Below, piece after piece: positions 1-8,957 of a stretch of 64,000 bases of DNA. Made by a program: the position numbers and the translations under genes. The notes beneath the pieces were generated by a model. That model saw only the letters and a list, made by a program, of their open reading frames with translations, was not told the DNA's origin and did no database searches. Source of the stretch: Maniola hyperantus. Its lineage: Eukaryota > Arthropoda > Insecta > Lepidoptera > Nymphalidae. The DNA lies in the NCBI RefSeq assembly GCF_902806685.2, contig NC_048539.1:136501-200500 (forward strand), read 5' to 3'. Numbering within the stretch: position 1 is the first letter of the stretch; the number at the start of each line of letters is the position of its first letter.

Positions 1-6
1 AACATA

Positions 7-2046
7 TTGAGAAAATATAAACTTACGGATTTCACAGTTAATTTTATTGATGATATACTCATTTATTCCGAAACATTCGATGAACACATTAATCATTTAA
101 CAATGTTGTTAGAGGCGATTAAAACAGAAGGTTTCAGGTTAAAATTTACCAAATGCACATTTGCGTCGAACTCTGTCAAATATCTGGGCCACATAATACA
201 GAATAATTCTGTAAAACCATTAAAAGATAATCTGATTTCTATAAAAGATTTCCCAGTTCCACGAACACAAAAGAATGTAAGACAATTTCTGGGCAAAATA
301 AACTTTTACCATGAGTATATACAAAATAGGGCAATAATACTCGAACCATTGCATAATTTACTCAGGAAAAATCAAAAATTCGTTTGGTCAGACAAATGCC
401 AAAAAGCATTTGAAATGATAAAAAGCTTGCTTTGCTCACAACCAGTTCTAGAAATATTTGACCAACATTTGCCAATCAACATCTACACTGATGCTTCTAT
501 AGAAGGTATTGGAGCAATTTTAAAGCAAATTCAGCCTGATGGAAAGGAAAAACCAGTTGCATACTTTTCAAAAAAACTAAATGAAGCCCAGAAGAAAAAG
601 AAGGCAATATACTTAGAATGTTTAGCTATCAAAGAAGCGCTGAGATACTGGCAGTACTGGCTAATAGGTAAATCATTTACAGTTTATTCAGATCACAAAC
701 CACTAGAAAACATGAATCTGAAATCAAGAACTGATGAAGAGCTGGGTGATTTAATGTATTATGTTTCCCAATACGATTTTAAAATTAAATACGCTCCAGG
801 AAAACAAAACTTGGAAGCAGACTGCCTTAGCAGGAATCCAGTATTAGAGTCTGAAGAAAATACAGATGAACAATTAAAAGTTGTTAACTTAGTTAAACTT
901 GAAGATATTTTAAAAGATCAGAAACACAATGAAGAAATACAAAACCAAAAAAGCAAACTAATTGAAAAGAACATGGTATACTTAAAAAAGATCAAGAAAA
1001 AAGAAAAAATAATTCTATCAGAACAATTCAGCATTAAACTATTGGAAAATATACATAAAAATCTATGCCATATTGGAATTGGACAAATGCAAAAAACAAT
1101 TAGTCCACACTATGCTGCCAAAAATCTGATGAAAAACATCAAAAAAGTTTGTAGTAATTGTGAAATTTGTATTAAAAATAAATCAAGAGGACACGATAAA
1201 TTTGGACTTATGTCTCATCTGGGCCCAGCCAAAAAGCCTTTTGAAATAATCTCAATAGACACAATTGGTGGCTTTGGAGGCTCAAGATCAACAAAGAAAT
1301 ATCTTCATCTCTTAGTAGATCATTTTACAAGATATGCATTTATTCTAACATCGAAGACGCAAACGGCAGACGATTTTGTAAAACTAGTCATGAACATTTC
1401 AGACGTGGAGGATATTGGCATGCTTCTCACCGACCAGTACCCAGGAATTAATTCGAAAGAATTCAAGAAATTCTTAAATGACAAGAGAATCCCAATGGTC
1501 TTCACTGCAGTAAATGCCCCATTCTCAAATGGCTTAAATGAAAGGCTCAATCAAACACTAGTGAACAAAATCAGATGTAAAATAAATGAAAAAGGGAAAA
1601 AGAGAGCATGGACAACAATAGCCCAAGAATGTGTAAATATATATAACAACACTACACATTCAGTCACTGGCTTTTCACCAAGATATCTTTTATATGGAAC
1701 AGATGTCAATATTTTACCAAACGAATTAAAGCAAGAGATATCCGATAGTGATTGGATAGAGGACAGAAAAACAGCACTAAAAAACACAATAAAGTCACAC
1801 AACTACAACAAAACACTATTTGATAAAAATCGAAAACACCATGAATTTAATGTGGGAGACATGGTTTATGTGGAAAATGGAAACAAGCTAAACAGGAAGA
1901 AATTAGATGAATTAAAAATTGGACCTTATGAAATAATACAAAAATTATCAAACTCAATTTACAAAATTGATACAGGGCACAGAAAAACTGAATCAAACCT
2001 TTTTCATATTACAAAACTAATACCAGTCCCTACGTTAGAGGTTTAA
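7..2046 (+). CDS. Ty3/Gypsy retrotransposon pol, 3' part (RT end, RNase H, integrase)
   Basis: This frame is open from the left edge, so its real start lies outside the window. It encodes the end of reverse transcriptase with the catalytic IDD at residues 14-16, then RNase H (acidic residues near D162 and D230). Integrase follows, with a zinc-binding HHCC (H350, H355, C385, C388), a DD35E core (D418, D476, E512) and a GPY-like C-terminal module before the stop. This order, with integrase last, defines Ty3/Gypsy pol. These enzymes copy the element's RNA into DNA and insert it. The roughly 680 residues are uninterrupted, suggesting a young insertion. No env-like frame follows. The element lies upstream of, and in the same orientation as, the GATA exons, so it appears to be intronic. 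Confidence 0.93.
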   Translation: MRKYKLTDFTVNFIDDILIYSETFDEHINHLTMLLEAIKTEGFRLKFTKCTFASNSVKYLGHIIQNNSVKPLKDNLISIKDFPVPRTQKNVRQFLGKINFYHEYIQNRAIILEPLHNLLRKNQKFVWSDKCQKAFEMIKSLLCSQPVLEIFDQHLPINIYTDASIEGIGAILKQIQPDGKEKPVAYFSKKLNEAQKKKKAIYLECLAIKEALRYWQYWLIGKSFTVYSDHKPLENMNLKSRTDEELGDLMYYVSQYDFKIKYAPGKQNLEADCLSRNPVLESEENTDEQLKVVNLVKLEDILKDQKHNEEIQNQKSKLIEKNMVYLKKIKKKEKIILSEQFSIKLLENIHKNLCHIGIGQMQKTISPHYAAKNLMKNIKKVCSNCEICIKNKSRGHDKFGLMSHLGPAKKPFEIISIDTIGGFGGSRSTKKYLHLLVDHFTRYAFILTSKTQTADDFVKLVMNISDVEDIGMLLTDQYPGINSKEFKKFLNDKRIPMVFTAVNAPFSNGLNERLNQTLVNKIRCKINEKGKKRAWTTIAQECVNIYNNTTHSVTGFSPRYLLYGTDVNILPNELKQEISDSDWIEDRKTALKNTIKSHNYNKTLFDKNRKHHEFNVGDMVYVENGNKLNRKKLDELKIGPYEIIQKLSNSIYKIDTGHRKTESNLFHITKLIPVPTLEV

Positions 2047-2099
2047 GGTACTGCTGGATTTGAGAGAAAATTTGAAATTTTCTCCTCCGGGAGGGGAGA

Positions 2100-2410
2100 T
2101 GTAAAGAAAATACGTTCCTATTTTCTTAGTCATTCAGGACTGTCATTTGTCAGCGAGTTGTATTATTAATCTGTGTTTTGAAGGGACGAGGATTTTTGAC
2201 AAGATGGGAGGTTAGAATTTTGGATAACGTGAAAAGATTAAATAATAAAAGGAATCAAAATTTATTAATAACGATAACAGCTTAACTAATTAAAGTATAA
2301 ACTTTAATGTCGTTTCTTGTATTTCAGGTGTGTGTTATTGTGATGTTAAGTATAAGTGTGTAGAAAACTATAAAAAGTAACAAAATATATCTTGTATTTC
2401 AGAGCAACAC
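2100..2410 (+). repeat. candidate 3' LTR of the Gypsy element
   Basis: A purine tract (GGGAGGGGAGA) lies directly before a TG at 2100, the usual polypurine-tract/LTR junction, 54 bp after the pol stop. An AATAAA-type signal follows near 2243. The right boundary is a guess because the 5' LTR is outside the window and no clear target duplication can be seen. Confidence 0.4.
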
Positions 2411-2568
2411 ATTATTGTTTTAATAAGCTGATCCAAATTACTTTATATATTTTAAGTGCAAAAAATACTTATAACTCAAAAAAAGAATTGAAATCCCAGT
2501 CAAGTTTACTGTCAAGAAGAGACCGATTCATCACCTAAGTAAAACATAACGTGGTTCGGCGTGCGCAG

Positions 2569-3109
2569 GTGAAGTACGAGTCGCGCGGCGCGGGCGCGGG
2601 CGCGGCGGAGGGCGAGGCGCGGCCCACGACGTACGCCAGCCTGCAGCCCGTGACGTCGGTGGGCGGCGGCTACGCGTACGCCGGCCAGAGCCCGCAGTAC
2701 GCGGCGGCCGGCTACGGCGCCTACGGCAAGGAGCAGCTGCTCACGCTGTACGGCGCGCAGCGCGGCGACGACTCGCCGCCCGGCCAGCTGCTGTACCGCA
2801 GCGACCCCACGCTGTCGTCGTCGTCGCTCAACGCGCGCGCCGCGCACGTGGTGTACGGCTCCGTGGCGCCGCCGGCGCAGGCGTACGACGCGCCGCCCAG
2901 CCCCGGCGCGCAGCAGGTGACGCTGTACACGCACGGCAACGCGGTGCAGTACAAGGTGGGCGCGGGCGGCGAGCACTACCTGGCGGCGGGCGGCGGCGTG
3001 GAGTACGTGCCCGTGTCGGGCTACGAGGGCGGCCTGCTGGTGGAGAGCTACCCCGCGCAGGCGTGGCCCGCGCACAACCTGCTGCCCATCGACGACTCCT
3101 TCGACCCCA
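2569..3109 (+). CDS. GATA factor exon: Tyr/Gly/Ala-rich N-terminal region
   Basis: The acceptor is GTGCGCAG at 2561-2568. A stop in the same frame at 2536 rules out upstream extension without splicing. The 180 codons are rich in Tyr, Gly, Ala and Gln (for example TTYASLQPVTS), typical of an activation domain, and have no predicted fold. The donor A|GTCAGT at 3110 is weak but is the one that keeps phase with the N-finger exon. Without splicing, the frame reads 8 further codons to a stop at 3133. Confidence 0.8.
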
Positions 3110-6100
3110 GTCAGTATCCCCTGCAGTACTTGTGAATCTGAGCTTACACCTTCCCTTGCCATTGACACGTGTCCCCTGTACCTAGCAGACCTGGCGGGCA
3201 TGGGCGAGGTGAAGGAGTGCGTGAACTGCGCGGCGGCCGCCACCCCGCTGTGGCGGCGCGACGGCACGGGCCACTACCTGTGCAACGCGTGCGGCCTCTA
3301 CACGCGCATCAACGGCGTCAACCGCCCGCCGCTCAAGGGGCAGAAGGCCAAGCCGCAGCAAGCACTGGTGAGACTGTGTTGTGATGTTGACTGTGACCAA
3401 CACGTCCAACACGTCCAAACAGAAACGCTAACGGTTGTTTCCCCACAGCCCACGAACGGCAACCGGCGCGTGGGCGTGACGTGCGCCAACTGCCGCACCT
3501 CCAACACCACGCTGTGGCGTCGCAACAACAACGGCGAGCCCGTCTGCAACGCGTGCGGCCTCTACTACAAGCTGCACAACGTGAGTATACAGCGCAGCGT
3601 CAACACGATGCCCTGCCGCGAGCAGCAACTACATTGGCGAACTGATCCATACTAGGCAAAATAATTTGTTGTGCCGACTTCTGCCGGGCAGTTTAATCCC
3701 CGTCCCACCCCGTTTGGTGTTGTATATCCGACAAGCTACCGTGTCTGACGCCCTCACATCGTCCTTGCGTCAACTGATGCCTGGTGTTGGGATGATGTTG
3801 CTCGTAATCGCACGAGCTCGCGCGTGAACAAGCATTTATATTATTAGGTCTAGTTTAAATGTTTGCGCGTGAAGCGGAGCAGCACGTAGTCCGTGCGAGC
3901 TAACATGGTGTTCACGAGATGACGGACTTACTCCTTCACATCATCAAGACACACGTCCTGGTATTTCTCGTATATTGAAGTTTTCGTGACCTGGCTCTTA
4001 CAACGCTGTTTACGTCCAATGTGGGATGCTAAAGTTGAACTAAGTAAATCGTGCGGAGTCGTGACAGATACGCGGCGGTATCGCGCGACAGCGATAGCGC
4101 GGGTTACGCGCGATTAGCCGCGCGGCGAGCGGCGCGGCGAGAGGCGCGGCGAGCGGCGCGGCGAGCGGCGCGGCGTGTAATCGCCGCAGCAGTTATCAGG
4201 GAACTCCTCGGCAAACATTGGCCCCGTGTGGAAATCAAAACACAGGGTCTCATCTAATCTGGCGAGATAAACGCGGGGCGAGCGACTGATAGAGAATTAT
4301 CATCGTGGCCACGAATATTCATAATGAGATAAATAATCTTTTATCAATTATCTCCACGCGGCCAGATACGCTTGTTTAAAGGATGATAGGAGTGCGGCGG
4401 GAGATTACGAGGAGTTCCCCGCCGCCGGGGGAAGGAGTCACTCGTGCCGCTCAACTGCGGGCCAAGCGTCGGGCCTCGGCGGGGTTTGGAACCCATTACG
4501 TAAAGTTCACCGTATAGATTAGGCACCTGTGTGTGTGAGAAGTGAGTTTCAACAATAAAAGTGCAAATGTTTATATTTCGCTCCGTATTCGCGACGTATT
4601 GCACCGATGTTACCAGCCGCTCGTAGCCTGCAGCGGCCATCTTGTTCCGAAGGCCATACCTACTAATTACTTGTTGAAACGTGCGATTTAAAACAATTAA
4701 GCTGTGATGCTAGCACAGTGGATGCGACAGTAAAAGTGCGCAGGTCCGCGTCAGTGTCAACAAAGTGTTTTATTAATATATCGTCGCGATAAAAGATAAC
4801 ATGGCGCTCTTCACGCTTACAACTCAACGCTTAGTTGACTCTGTCTGAAGGTCCGTCTCCGCTGAGGAGCTGCCTATTGTTTTGTGTAGGGCGGTATGTA
4901 GTCGGAGCAGAAATCAATCGATGTTATAACCATGAAGCTACGTTTAAGAAAGCTGAGCCGTTACAAAGCAGAGTAAAATGCTAACATGTGAAAGTTTCTT
5001 ACGGACTCGGTACCTAGTCGGTTGGTTTGGTCGAAGTTAAAAACTTTCTAAGTCCTCAAATAAAAATTAGTTTACCTTACAATTATTAATGATGTTTTTT
5101 AATAAGTTGCGTGGAAGTAAGCAGTGGCAGCTGAGCTTTCCAATAAGATGTTGTGATGCACTGTGACATATTGTAATTTTTTGAGATTTTAAACGAGCAA
5201 CTGCAATTCTAGCCAGCTCTGCTCAGTATAAGCTTCATTTCGAACCGGTCGGTGATAGGCTCACAGACGTAGTGTGAGAGACACTAGGTGTCCTACACCT
5301 ACCCGGCTGAGCTCGCTTTCTTGTCGCTCTGTTTGTTTGTCTGTTCTATACAAATCTTGCAATAGATTTTGAATAATTACATTGACTCAGGAAGAAATAA
5401 ATACATTATTACATTGTTACATCTTCATTGGTTAGCTCAGATCGGAAGTACAGCGAGTGTATTATGTTGGCGCGCAGGTGAACCGGCCGCTGAGTATGAA
5501 GAAGGACGGCATCCAGACACGCAAGCGCAAGCCCAAGAGCATGGGCGGCGGCGGCGGGGCGGGCGGGGCGGGCGGCGCGGGCGCGCGGGCGGGCGCGCTG
5601 GCCGGTACGTGGCTGTAGCTTGTGCCGTGCTGTGTGTGTGAGGTGCGCTCGCTACACCGACCATATCCTACTTTCTACTTCACTTTTGTACGTATTTCAT
5701 TGTTCCAATTGAAGACTATAAATTATACACTATAAGTAATGCGTAAATTTTGAAAAAGGACTCGCCATATTTTTCCTTTTCTATTTGCATTTTTTTTTCA
5801 TATAAGTATATCTAGCAGATTTGCAGCAGCTTTTGACATGATAGTTGACATAGATAGAGCAATCTATCTGTCAACTATGATGTCAAAAGTACCATTCAGT
5901 TGAACCCATAGGTTGAACCATGGTTGAACCCTCGTTGAACCGTACGTTTGACGTGACAGTTGATACGTCACCATTCACAAAGGCAATAGCAAGTCGTTTC
6001 TCATTCACGCATCATAGTAAGATTTTGTGCTTTATCTACGAATAAATCCCAGTTTGTATGGTATCGATATATACATGTATATACCTAGATATTTATAACG

Positions 6101-6676
6101 ATGTATCAGGTGTTCAGTAAATAGAAATGCAGCAAATAGTGAAATAGAAAGTAAATAGTACTAGGCATATACCTAGCCTCGACGCGACGATGCGCGGCGC
6201 GGACCTAGGTACCTACTTTGTGTAGGTATATCTACCTAGTAGACGCAGGAATATTCTATATATAACACTACATACATATATAGGGAAAAGTCCCGACGGT
6301 CAACGTGATATACCTACTTCTCATCGTCAACCCATCGCTAGCTCACTACTGAGCACGGTACTCCTCTCAGAAAGAGAAGAATTTAGAACATCGTGAGGAA
6401 ACCTGCATGCCTGAGAGTTCTGCATGATGTTTTCAAAGGTGTGTGCGAAGTCTGCACTGAGCCAGTGTGGCGGACAGGCGCGGTCAGTAGTGGGTCGACA
6501 ATGGGTTGATGATGACGAGTGCCGCTCGCTCGCGGCGAGGTATTGACGTGATGTGTGCGCAGTGGAGGCACACAAGGTGCTGCCTCCGCTGTACTCGGCG
6601 GTGGAGGGCGCGGCGCCGCTGCTGCTGCTGCCGGCCGCGCGCGCGCACGCCGGCGCCACGTCCGCGCCCGACCCAC
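2569..6676 (+). CDS. srp: GATA zinc-finger transcription factor, serpent/BmGATA-beta-like (five exons, both ends missing)
   Basis: The exons 2569-3109, 3186 (or 3189)-3367, 3449-3580, 5478-5604 and 6563-6676 join in phase. The product has a Tyr/Gly/Ala-rich N-terminal region, an N-finger CVNC-X17-CNAC, a C-finger CANC-X17-CNAC, the basic tail GIQTRKRKPK and a Gly/Ala-rich extension. GATA factors bind WGATAR in the nucleus; serpent-class members control blood, fat body and endoderm, and the silkworm homologue BmGATA-beta binds chorion promoters and is alternatively spliced. The basic tail differs from the TRNRK of grain/GATA1-3. The N-finger flank TRINGVNRPP and C-finger CANCRTSNTTLWRR differ from pannier as I know it, so serpent is the best guess. 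GATAe is an alternative. The exons are extremely GC-rich against AT-rich introns. The first exons lie left of the window, beyond the retrotransposon. Confidence 0.85.
3186..3367 (+). CDS. GATA factor exon: N-terminal zinc finger
   Basis: The acceptor is a NAGNAG tandem (TAG at 3183-3185, CAG at 3186-3188), so the exon may start at 3186 or 3189; both keep frame. It encodes the N-finger CVNC-X17-CNAC with WRRDGTGHYLCNACGLY, then TRINGVNRPPLKGQKAKPQQAL. The usual CVNCG glycine is Ala here. The donor is CTG|GTGAGA. N-fingers modulate DNA binding and recruit FOG-type cofactors. An internal ATG at 3200 is in frame but is unlikely to be the native start. Confidence 0.88.
3449..3580 (+). CDS. GATA factor exon: C-terminal zinc finger
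   Basis: The acceptor follows a good pyrimidine tract (GTTTCCCCACAG) and the donor is AAC|GTGAGT. The 44 codons are in phase 0 at both ends. They encode NGNRRVGVTCANC, TLWRRNNNGEPV and CNACGLYYKLHN: CANC-X17-CNAC, the main DNA-binding finger of GATA factors. The preceding intron (3368-3448) is only 81 bp and open in frame. Confidence 0.92.
4193..4389. promoter_or_regulatory. cluster of eight WGATAR motifs in a GATA-gene intron
   Basis: WGATAR or its complement occurs at 4193-4198, 4265-4270, 4287-4292, 4297-4302, 4327-4332, 4341-4346, 4348-4353 and 4384-4389. Six of them lie within about 90 bp. The stretch is not part of any repeat family seen here. Such a cluster inside a GATA gene is a natural candidate for an autoregulatory enhancer; this is inference. 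Confidence 0.5.
5190..5312 (+). repeat. LINE 3'-end-like repeat (family L)
   Basis: It matches a block found at 28849, 33540 and 53241 and, inverted, at 52500, 55690 and 62855: 'gagcaactgc ... gctcttctcagta', then 'cattccgaacc' and a stretch ending 'agacactaggtgtcctac'. This copy is diverged. It lies within the GATA intron. Confidence 0.5.
5478..5604 (+). CDS. GATA factor exon: basic tail after the C-finger
   Basis: The acceptor is GGCGCGCAG (ends 5477) and the donor is G|GTACGT. The exon starts in phase 0 and ends in phase 1. It encodes VNRPLSMKK, DGIQTRKRKPKS and then a Gly/Ala-rich run. The basic tail makes minor-groove DNA contacts and serves as nuclear localisation signal in GATA factors. 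The VNRPL start continues YYKLHN from the previous exon exactly as in all GATA proteins, which fixes this join. Confidence 0.92.
5830..5889. repeat. 60-bp near-perfect hairpin in GATA intron
   Basis: CTTTTGACAT at the left pairs with ATGTCAAAAG at the right, and the complementarity runs through about 26 bp per arm with a loop of about six bases. It may be a tiny foldback element; the loop is short for a microRNA precursor. Just downstream, GGTTGAACC-type words repeat four times (5898-5942). Confidence 0.6.
6313..6520. repeat. SINE-D fragments in inverted order, next to a splice acceptor
   Basis: Bases 6313-6380 match the 3' region of SINE-D on the minus strand (CCCATCGCTAGCTCACTACTGAGCACGG-like, split by mismatches), and 6388-6520 match its 3' half on the plus strand, ending GTTGATGATGACGA. 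The plus part stops about 40 bp before the exon at 6563. Confidence 0.7.
6563..6676 (+). CDS. GATA factor exon: C-terminal region
   Basis: The acceptor is GTGTGCGCAG (ends 6562) and the donor is C|GTGAGT. It enters and leaves in phase 1. It encodes VEAHKVLPPLYSAVEGAAPL, a leucine/alanine run and SAPDP. No known domain is visible. Phase, strong donor and coding-like composition support it. The next exon is uncertain. Confidence 0.7.
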
Positions 6677-6897
6677 GTGAGTATACCTACCTAACCACCT
6701 CTACCTGCTGACTATCTGCCACCTACCTCACTAATTTTAATTTAATTTAATTTAAAATTATCTTTATTGCTATGACAAAAAATAAAAAATGCAGGATATG
6801 CTTAAAAATAAATTATATGCCTAAGTATATAGATTTCCCGTAACTATGTGCCTGCCTCTCAACAACGTCTGTACCTTAACCGGTTCCTTCCACGTTG

Positions 6898-7075
6898 GTA
6901 AACCAGTTTTCGTAACCAGCTGCGAAATAAGATGATTAATTAATCTTATTTCGTATGGCTTGTTACGAAATAAGCTGAATTATTAATTTTATTTCGTAGC
7001 TGATTACGAAATAAAATGAATTATTAATCTTATTTCGTGGCTGGTTACGAAAACTTGGTTACGAATATGGACTTA
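6898..7075. repeat. inverted-repeat mosaic built on CGAAATAAGATGAATTA
   Basis: The stretch begins AACCAGTTTTCGTAACCAGC and ends with its near complement (GCTGGTTACGAAAACTTGGTT-like). Between them are several alternating copies of 'cgaaataag' and 'cttatttcg' around AT-rich spacers. It can fold as nested hairpins and is probably a MITE with internal duplications. It lies downstream of the last confident GATA exon. Confidence 0.6.
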
Positions 7076-7797
7076 ACCCCTTAACCTATCAACCACTAAC
7101 ACTATATCAAACAGTAGGTACTTGTCTAGTGGGTGTACAGCTCTGCAGTGTGAGAGTGCCTACTTCTCTGTTCTACTTCGGAGTTGTTCGCGGGTTGTGT
7201 AGTGTAGTGTGTAGTGTGTAGTGTGTAGTGTGTAACGAGGCCTCAACTTGTAGCAATCTCAGTGTTTGCACATCTCGTTATCGCGCACACACCATACGTA
7301 GTGTGCCGAGTGTGTGTGCTCTGCAGTTAGAGCTATAACCTAAAACTCCGTGTACGAACTAAGTACGAATAACAGTTAGCCATGGTACTTAGCGTAACGA
7401 GCGATTCTTCTTCTTTGTATAAAGTCGGGTGAGCATAATAAAAGAAACTAGAAATCAAAGCGTGAAGCGTGACTCACGACGTATAGCAAAAAAATATTTT
7501 TTACTTTGTAGGTAGGTATTAGTTTTGGAAGTCAGTTTTTGAATAATTTTTTGGACAGTGTAATGTATGAAATCGATGCGTAGAAGTCGAATAGGAGTGT
7601 AGATTTATCCTTCTAAAATTAATCCACTTCTTCTTTCTTGTCATCATTAAATAAAAGAGTACCTACTTTTGTTGATAACTTCACCACAGTACCTATCTAA
7701 ATGTAAATACCTTCGGTAAAGTACACCGATTACTGTCATGGCGTGGTCGCATGTGTTAGGCTTGTATAGCAGTGTACCAACAGAGCGTATGTTGCAG

Positions 7798-8056
7798 GAT
7801 ACCAGCAGCGTTAGCCGCGCGGCAGTGCGGCAGTGCGGCTAGCGGCGAGCCGCGCGGCAGTGCGGCTAGCGGCGAGCCGCGCCATCCCACTTCTGAACTG
7901 AAAGTATGCAATATTTGCAAACAGGAACTATTAGTTGTAAGAAAACAGGTTGTTATGCAGGGTTCTGATTGTTTACGACGCGTGAAATACAAACTGTGTT
8001 TGGGTGAATGTGACGATAACCAAGTGTGTGACATGTGAAACAATAAAATAAAATAT
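7798..8056 (+). other. candidate terminal exon of the GATA gene
   Basis: An AG acceptor at 7796-7797 (GTATGTTGCAG) would enter in phase 1 and give RYQQR then a stop at 7812. A 27-bp unit (GCGGCAGTGCGGCTAGCGGC) is repeated twice, and AATAAA signals occur near 8042. The pyrimidine tract is poor and other acceptors (about 7139, 7326) also give short tails, so this is tentative. An 88-codon open frame covers the same bases without a known domain. Confidence 0.3.
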
Positions 8057-8123
8057 GTAAGCACATAAAATATAAAGTATCATAAAATATTTACAATAAG
8101 ATTAAGAGACTCTGAATTAGAGA

Positions 8124-8453
8124 ATAAGGGCAGTTACGCACTCATCCGATCCGAGTCCGTGAAAATACGTTCCGAAAGTAGTCATAGAACTATTTGTATG
8201 GTAGCTTACCTACGAAATAGATCCGACTTCCGTCATCCGTGAGAATACTTACCTCGGATGTGTTTCGGATTCAAATCGGACATAGGCACATAATGATTGT
8301 GACGTAGATACAAATCTCTTTATTGCGAATCTGGGTAAACAGTGGAGATGTTACAAAAACAAAAAGGTACAGCCAAATTCTGCCTCTTGCATGCAGATGT
8401 GTCACACTCACAGATGGATCAGAGATCGGATGAGTGCGTTACCACTCTTAGGT
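8124..8453. mobile_element. DNA-transposon-like element with terminal inverted repeats
   Basis: CGCACTCATCCGATC (8136-8150) is repeated in inverse orientation as GATCGGATGAGTGCG at 8426-8440, within wider similarity (GCAGTTACGCAC against GTGCGTTACCAC). The roughly 300-bp interior has no coding frame, so this is a non-autonomous element. The target duplication is unclear. Confidence 0.6.
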
Positions 8454-8767
8454 GTTAACTACAGTGTCGTTTTTACATCATAATTATATTAGGAAGAGCT
8501 CGTAGAACTTCCGGGACGTAAATATTTAAGCTTTCCGGCGCGCAATTTTAATATGGAACATTGTACTTACATACTTTATTATTTAAATTGTGAAAATCAT
8601 TTTTATTGGGGCCATTAATTGTAAGCGTTACCTACGATTGACTAAACAAATCGCATCATATCTTCTTAAACCCTACCTCACATTATCATATAAAACTGCC
8701 CTAGTTTTACATGTAATATGATAATGTTAGGTTAGGTTACTATATAGGTACCAAGTTACCCAGTAAG

Positions 8768-8890
8768 TAGTCAAAGTTTGTTCAAATGATTTGTTCAAAA
8801 TAGGTAACAAGTTACTCTTATTGACCGTCGAAATTGTTAGATTTGTAAGATGATACCTATAAGTAGTGGTGATATTCATTCCGAAATCAT
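8768..8890 (-). repeat. LINE 3'-tail-like repeat
   Basis: It shares 'aaatgatttgttcaaaat', 'aggtaacaagttactc' and 'gttagatttgtaagat' with 61870-61955. There the block is preceded by (CAAAGT)n, typical of a LINE 3' tail read on the minus strand. Confidence 0.5.
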
Positions 8891-8957
8891 GTGACCTGCA
8901 CACATTGTATCATGTGACCTGCACACATTGTATCATGTGACCTGCACACATTGTATC
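8887..8957. repeat. tandem repeat, 23 bp x 3
   Basis: The unit ATCATGTGACCTGCACACAT plus TGT is repeated three times without change. Confidence 0.9.

Noticed and set aside
2512..3267. Minus-strand 251-codon Arg/Ala/Val-rich frame opposite the GATA exons
   Set aside because: It is the shadow of a GC-rich exon; the plus strand has zinc fingers and matching splice phases.
4051..4257. Arg/Ala-repeat protein
   Set aside because: It is an intronic GCGCGGCGAGCG tandem run, with no other coding evidence.
5830..5889. microRNA precursor
   Set aside because: The loop is only about six bases and the stem too perfect and short for a typical animal precursor; foldback repeat preferred.
7772..8038. 88-codon frame with CNICKQELL-like cysteines as an extra zinc finger exon
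   Set aside because: A CXXC pair is present but no complete GATA or other finger can be built, and the frame does not match the phase from the previous exon.
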